Of a stretch of DNA of 18,161 nucleotides, positions 16,031-18,161 are shown piece after piece. The stretch is from Ruminococcus flavefaciens (GTDB lineage Bacteria > Bacillota > Clostridia > Oscillospirales > Ruminococcaceae). The stretch is from the NCBI GenBank assembly GCA_002371825.1, contig DFHF01000050.1:1-18161 (forward strand), given 5' to 3'. The notes under the pieces were generated by a model. That model had not been told where the DNA came from, made no database searches, and worked only from the letters and a program-made list of their open reading frames with translations. Position 1 is the first letter of the stretch, and each line of letters opens with the position of its first letter. The position numbers were made by a program, and so were the translations under genes.

Positions 16031-16104
16031 ATTTTTTTCATATAGGGCGCTCATAAAACAAATGAGCGCTCTTTTTTATGTAGAGCGCCCTATATGGAAA
16101 AAAT
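16031..16104. repeat. Nested inverted repeat with internal terminator hairpin
   Basis: Outer arms of 22 bases (16031-16052 and 16083-16104) pair with one mismatch; their core is CATATAGGGCGCTC / GAGCGCCCTATATG. Inside lies an alternative hairpin GCGCTCAT / ATGAGCGC (16047-16054, 16062-16069), followed by a TCTTTTTT tract, which reads as a plus-strand terminator. Using the left arm for one structure excludes the other. Confidence 0.65.
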
Positions 16105-16170
16105 TAAAACCGGAAGTTTTAGGAAAGGAGTTTAGCTCACGTTCCTTAACGAACATTAATATGTGTTGTA

Positions 16171-16201
16171 TCTCTGAGGGAGCAATCCCTCGGAGATTTT
16201 T
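16171..16201 (+). terminator. Strong plus-strand terminator-like hairpin
   Basis: 11-bp stem TCTCTGAGGGA / TCCCTCGGAGA (one T-G pair) with a GCAA tetraloop, then TTTTTG. It points away from the esterase and towards the recombinase stop codon, although no plus-strand gene is seen just before it. Confidence 0.6.
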
Positions 16202-16205
16202 GTTA

Positions 16206-17846
16206 TTAAAGGGTTATGATTTCACCATTCTCGGATATCATCCTGTCAATAGCTATTGCCTTGTCGGGCATGAATGTGAAGTAGATCTCAATATGATTGC
16301 CGCAAGTCCTCGAACGCTTGACCGCCTTTTCGTAGACCTCAATGCGCCCAATGAAGGTTTTCAGTATCTCGGGAGTGAGCCTATGTATCTCTGTGTACTG
16401 CTTGGCGTTGTTGATGAACTCCCTGACACGTTTCTCGCGTACCTTCATCTTGTCCAGCTGAGAATCGAGAGTGCTGAGCTTGGCTTTTATCTCTGACTGC
16501 TCCTTATCGAAGTTTGCAGAGAGTATATCGTAGCGCTCGTCTGTGATCTTTCCGTTTGACCTGTCCATTAATAGAAGCTGTATCGCATTGTCGAGTTGAC
16601 TGATTTTGGATTCATATTCACTGCGGAGCTTCTCATTATCCTTGATCTGCTTTTTTGCTTCGGCTTCGCCGTTAGCCATTGCCATAGCGTAGAATTCATC
16701 GGACTTGTCGCGCGCATAGTTGACTACCTGTCTCAGATACCGAAGCACAATACTGTCGAGCACCTTTTCTCGAATGTAGTGAGCGGTACAGTCTGTGACA
16801 CGGCTTTGATAGCCTCCACACATATAGTTATTCTTCTTCGGGTCAAGAGTTCTTGCTCGGTGAAGATAGAGCTTTGAGCCACATTCTGCGCAGTAAAGGT
16901 AGCCTGCGTACTTATCCGTCTCGCCGAACTTGTCCGACTTCTTTCTGCCTTCGTAGTGTTTCTGAACGACATCAAACAGCTTTCGACTGATTATAGCTTC
17001 GTGAGTGTTCTCGAAGATGAGCATATTTTCAGGCTCGTTCTTGAGCGTCTTTTTGAGCTTGTATGACTTTGTGTAGGTGCTGAAATTCACAGTGTCGCCA
17101 CAGTAAATTCGATTTTTTAACATCTCCCTGACTGTTTTCAGCGACCAGCGATAAGGCGAGCTTGTTTTCTGCTTGCCCGACTTTCGTGCCGCATACGCGC
17201 TCGGGGTCAGAACTTTCTCTGCGGTCAGTATGTCACATATCTTTCGGACGCCTTTACCCTCGGCGCTCATCTCAAATATACGCTTGACTATTGGTGCTGT
17301 CTCGGGATCAGGTATCAGGTGCTTTTTCTCGTCCTTCATGTAGCCGTATGGAGTTGTCGTTCCGACACGTTCTCCTCGTTCACCTTTCGCACGCTGCACA
17401 GCACGAATCTTCTTTGAGCAGTCACGGGCATACATATCATTGAACAAGTTTTTGATACCAGACATCTCGTTGATACCATTTGCACTGTCCACGTTATCGG
17501 TGATAGCAATGAAGCGAACATCATACGCAGGGAACACCAGTTCCATAAGCCTATCGGTCTCTAAGTGGTCACGTCCAAGTCTCGACTGGTCTTTAACAAT
17601 GACTGCTCCGACAAGTCCGTTTTCAACATCTCTGAGCATATGAACGTACTCTGGACGAGTATTATCGACTCCGCTGTAACCGTCATCGACGTAATACCGA
17701 CAATTTCGGAATCCGTTCTTGTCAGCGTATTCCTTCAACATCAATCTTTGATTCTCTATTGACAGCGACTCTCCTGCACGCAAGTCCTCCTGACTGAGGC
17801 GGCAGTACAGCGCTGTTATCTGTTCCGCGTTTGATTCTGTTTTCAT
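16206..17846 (-). CDS. Large serine recombinase, TndX/TnpX type
   Basis: 546 residues from ATG 17846. The N-terminal resolvase domain (about 8-155) has catalytic S18 in YCRLSQED and the arginines of DQSRLGRD (about 86-93). A recombinase domain (about 165-290, GTTTPYGYMKD, YRWSLKTVREMLKNRIYCGD) follows. A zinc ribbon with C319, C322, C343 and C353 comes next. A long charged coiled coil (about 390-490) and a DUF4368-like C-terminus (TPEILKTFIGRIEVYEK, IEIYFTF) complete it. This layout is typical of recombinases that excise and insert conjugative or mobilizable transposons such as Tn5397 and Tn4451, without host factors. It reads towards the glycan genes and stops near the presumed element end. 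An upstream in-frame ATG at 17903 exists, but AGGAGG lies 4 bases before 17846 and the extra residues do not fit the family. All expected catalytic residues are present. Confidence 0.94.
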   Translation of the reverse strand: MKTESNAEQITALYCRLSQEDLRAGESLSIENQRLMLKEYADKNGFRNCRYYVDDGYSGVDNTRPEYVHMLRDVENGLVGAVIVKDQSRLGRDHLETDRLMELVFPAYDVRFIAITDNVDSANGINEMSGIKNLFNDMYARDCSKKIRAVQRAKGERGERVGTTTPYGYMKDEKKHLIPDPETAPIVKRIFEMSAEGKGVRKICDILTAEKVLTPSAYAARKSGKQKTSSPYRWSLKTVREMLKNRIYCGDTVNFSTYTKSYKLKKTLKNEPENMLIFENTHEAIISRKLFDVVQKHYEGRKKSDKFGETDKYAGYLYCAECGSKLYLHRARTLDPKKNNYMCGGYQSRVTDCTAHYIREKVLDSIVLRYLRQVVNYARDKSDEFYAMAMANGEAEAKKQIKDNEKLRSEYESKISQLDNAIQLLLMDRSNGKITDERYDILSANFDKEQSEIKAKLSTLDSQLDKMKVREKRVREFINNAKQYTEIHRLTPEILKTFIGRIEVYEKAVKRSRTCGNHIEIYFTFMPDKAIAIDRMISENGEIITL

Positions 17847-17850
17847 ATAT

Positions 17851-17856
17851 CCTCCT
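17851..17856 (-). promoter_or_regulatory. Ribosome binding site deciding the recombinase start
   Basis: Minus-strand AGGAGG lies 4 bases before ATG 17846. It selects that codon over the upstream ATG at 17903. Confidence 0.8.
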
Positions 17857-17857
17857 G

Positions 17858-17880
17858 TTCCGAAGCACTCGCTTCTGGAA
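17858..17880 (-). promoter_or_regulatory. Hairpin abutting the recombinase ribosome binding site
   Basis: TTCCGAAGC / GCTTC-T-GGAA, a 9-bp stem with one bulge and a 4-nt loop, ends one base before the AGGAGG. It could control access of ribosomes or mark an mRNA end. Confidence 0.4.
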
Positions 17881-17904
17881 TCAAACCGAATAGGATACAC
17901 CAAC

Positions 17905-17933
17905 AGTATATCACTACCCGGCTCGAAAGTCCA
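17905..17933 (-). promoter_or_regulatory. Weak candidate promoter for the recombinase
   Basis: Minus-strand TGGACT (17933-17928), a 17-bp spacer and TATACT (17910-17905), in the 96-bp gap after the TnpW-like gene. The -10 is good and the -35 poor. Transcription from upstream is equally possible. Confidence 0.35.
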
Positions 17934-17942
17934 GACCTATTC

Positions 17943-18104
17943 TCACTTTATTTTATCACCGTTTATGAGATGTTTGATCTTATCCTCAACGGTTTCGCTT
18001 GGCTTTTCAGGAGGTTTGAAAACAAGCGTCACGTCAAAGGTTTGTCCGTTAATGGTCATCTTCTTATCAACGCAAAGAGCTTTTTCATTCGTTTCAGATC
18101 TCAT
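17943..18104 (-). CDS. Small TnpW-like mobile-element protein
   Basis: 53 residues from ATG 18104, chosen because AAAGGAG (18116-18110) lies 5 bases upstream; a longer in-frame start at 18134 lacks one. The core INGQTFDVTLVFKP followed by ETVEDKIKHLI matches the pattern I know for TnpW family proteins of Tn4451-like elements: a short beta segment, then a conserved S/T-x-x-T-V/M-x-D-K-I/L-x-x-L-I helix. Its function is unknown in the family. Its position just upstream of a TnpX/TndX-type recombinase, in the same direction, supports the call. No membrane segment or signal is seen. Confidence 0.75.
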   Translation of the reverse strand: MRSETNEKALCVDKKMTINGQTFDVTLVFKPPEKPSETVEDKIKHLINGDKIK

Positions 18105-18109
18105 ATGAA

Positions 18110-18116
18110 CTCCTTT
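18110..18116 (-). promoter_or_regulatory. Ribosome binding site of the TnpW-like gene
   Basis: AAAGGAG on the minus strand, 5 bases before ATG 18104. It decides this start over the one at 18134. Confidence 0.75.
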
Positions 18117-18161
18117 CACGTCACACTTTTCCAAACATACTATTCAGTTTTAAAAGATTCT

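Larger units (their letters stand above)
15904..16205. other. 302-bp gene-free junction rich in inverted repeats, possible mobile-element boundary
   Basis: It lies between the esterase stop (+) and the recombinase stop (-). It contains four inverted-repeat structures in a row (15922-15940, 15975-16000, 16031-16104, 16171-16201), each listed separately where strong. An imperfect dyad GTTC-C-TTAA-C-GAAC lies at 16141-16154. No coding frame here is believable. One end of the integrated element encoding the recombinase probably lies in this stretch; the exact junction cannot be set from one side. Confidence 0.5.

Noticed and set aside
16062..16496. 144-codon plus-strand frame
   Set aside because: Most of it is antisense to the recombinase and its first part crosses several hairpins; no ribosome binding site.
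17847..17903. N-terminal extension of the recombinase
   Set aside because: It would span the AGGAGG and its hairpin and adds residues not found in serine recombinases; the resolvase domain fits the later start.
1..18161. CRISPR arrays, tRNA or rRNA genes, phage genes
   Set aside because: No regularly spaced repeats, no cloverleaf-like sequence and no rRNA or phage structural similarity was seen. The peptidoglycan-binding operon was considered as phage lysis or tail genes but lacks holin, tail or capsid neighbours.

Overview
The window looks like a chromosome segment of a cellulosome-producing rumen or gut Ruminococcus (Bacillota), most like R. flavefaciens. The grounds are two secreted enzymes carrying dockerin modules, CBM22 modules next to those dockerins, a GH10-dockerin-GH43 polyprotein layout, consensus sigma-A promoters, strong AGGAGG-type ribosome binding sites and moderate GC content. 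The genus call is inference from domain architecture, because no rRNA or other phylogenetic marker is present.

Left part (1-7317): a 5'-truncated acyl-CoA synthetase (+) ends in a clean terminator. A sodium/alanine symporter of the AGCS family (+) follows with its own near-perfect promoter. Next is a compact three-gene operon (+, 3026-5682). Its products together resemble a clostridial SleC-type spore cortex-lytic enzyme split into pieces: an acidic protein with a transthyretin-like domain, a SpoIID-like lytic transglycosylase with three peptidoglycan-binding repeats, and a small protein made only of two peptidoglycan-binding repeats. None has a visible signal peptide. It converges on a membrane-anchored HtrA/DegP protease (-), whose upstream region carries direct repeats and a palindrome typical of regulator sites.

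Middle (7318-15903) is a plant cell-wall degradation locus. A GH5 (subfamily 4-like) lipoprotein endoglucanase with two internal repeat modules (-) is divergent from a 1311-residue xylanase/arabinofuranosidase (CBM22-GH10-CBM22-dockerin-GH43-CBM6, +). A dockerin-bearing SGNH-fold esterase (CBM22-dockerin-SGNH-C-terminal domain, +) follows. The inferred division of labour is that GH10 cuts the xylan backbone, GH43 removes arabinose or xylose side units, the esterase probably removes acetyl groups, and the GH5 lipoprotein works on beta-glucan or xyloglucan at the cell surface. The two dockerin enzymes would be docked onto the cellulosome scaffold.

Right part (15904-18161): a 302-bp stretch dense in inverted repeats separates the glycan locus from a TndX/TnpX-type large serine recombinase (-) and a small TnpW-like protein (-). 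This is the signature of one end of an integrative conjugative or mobilizable element that continues to the right of the window. No tRNA, rRNA or CRISPR array was seen.
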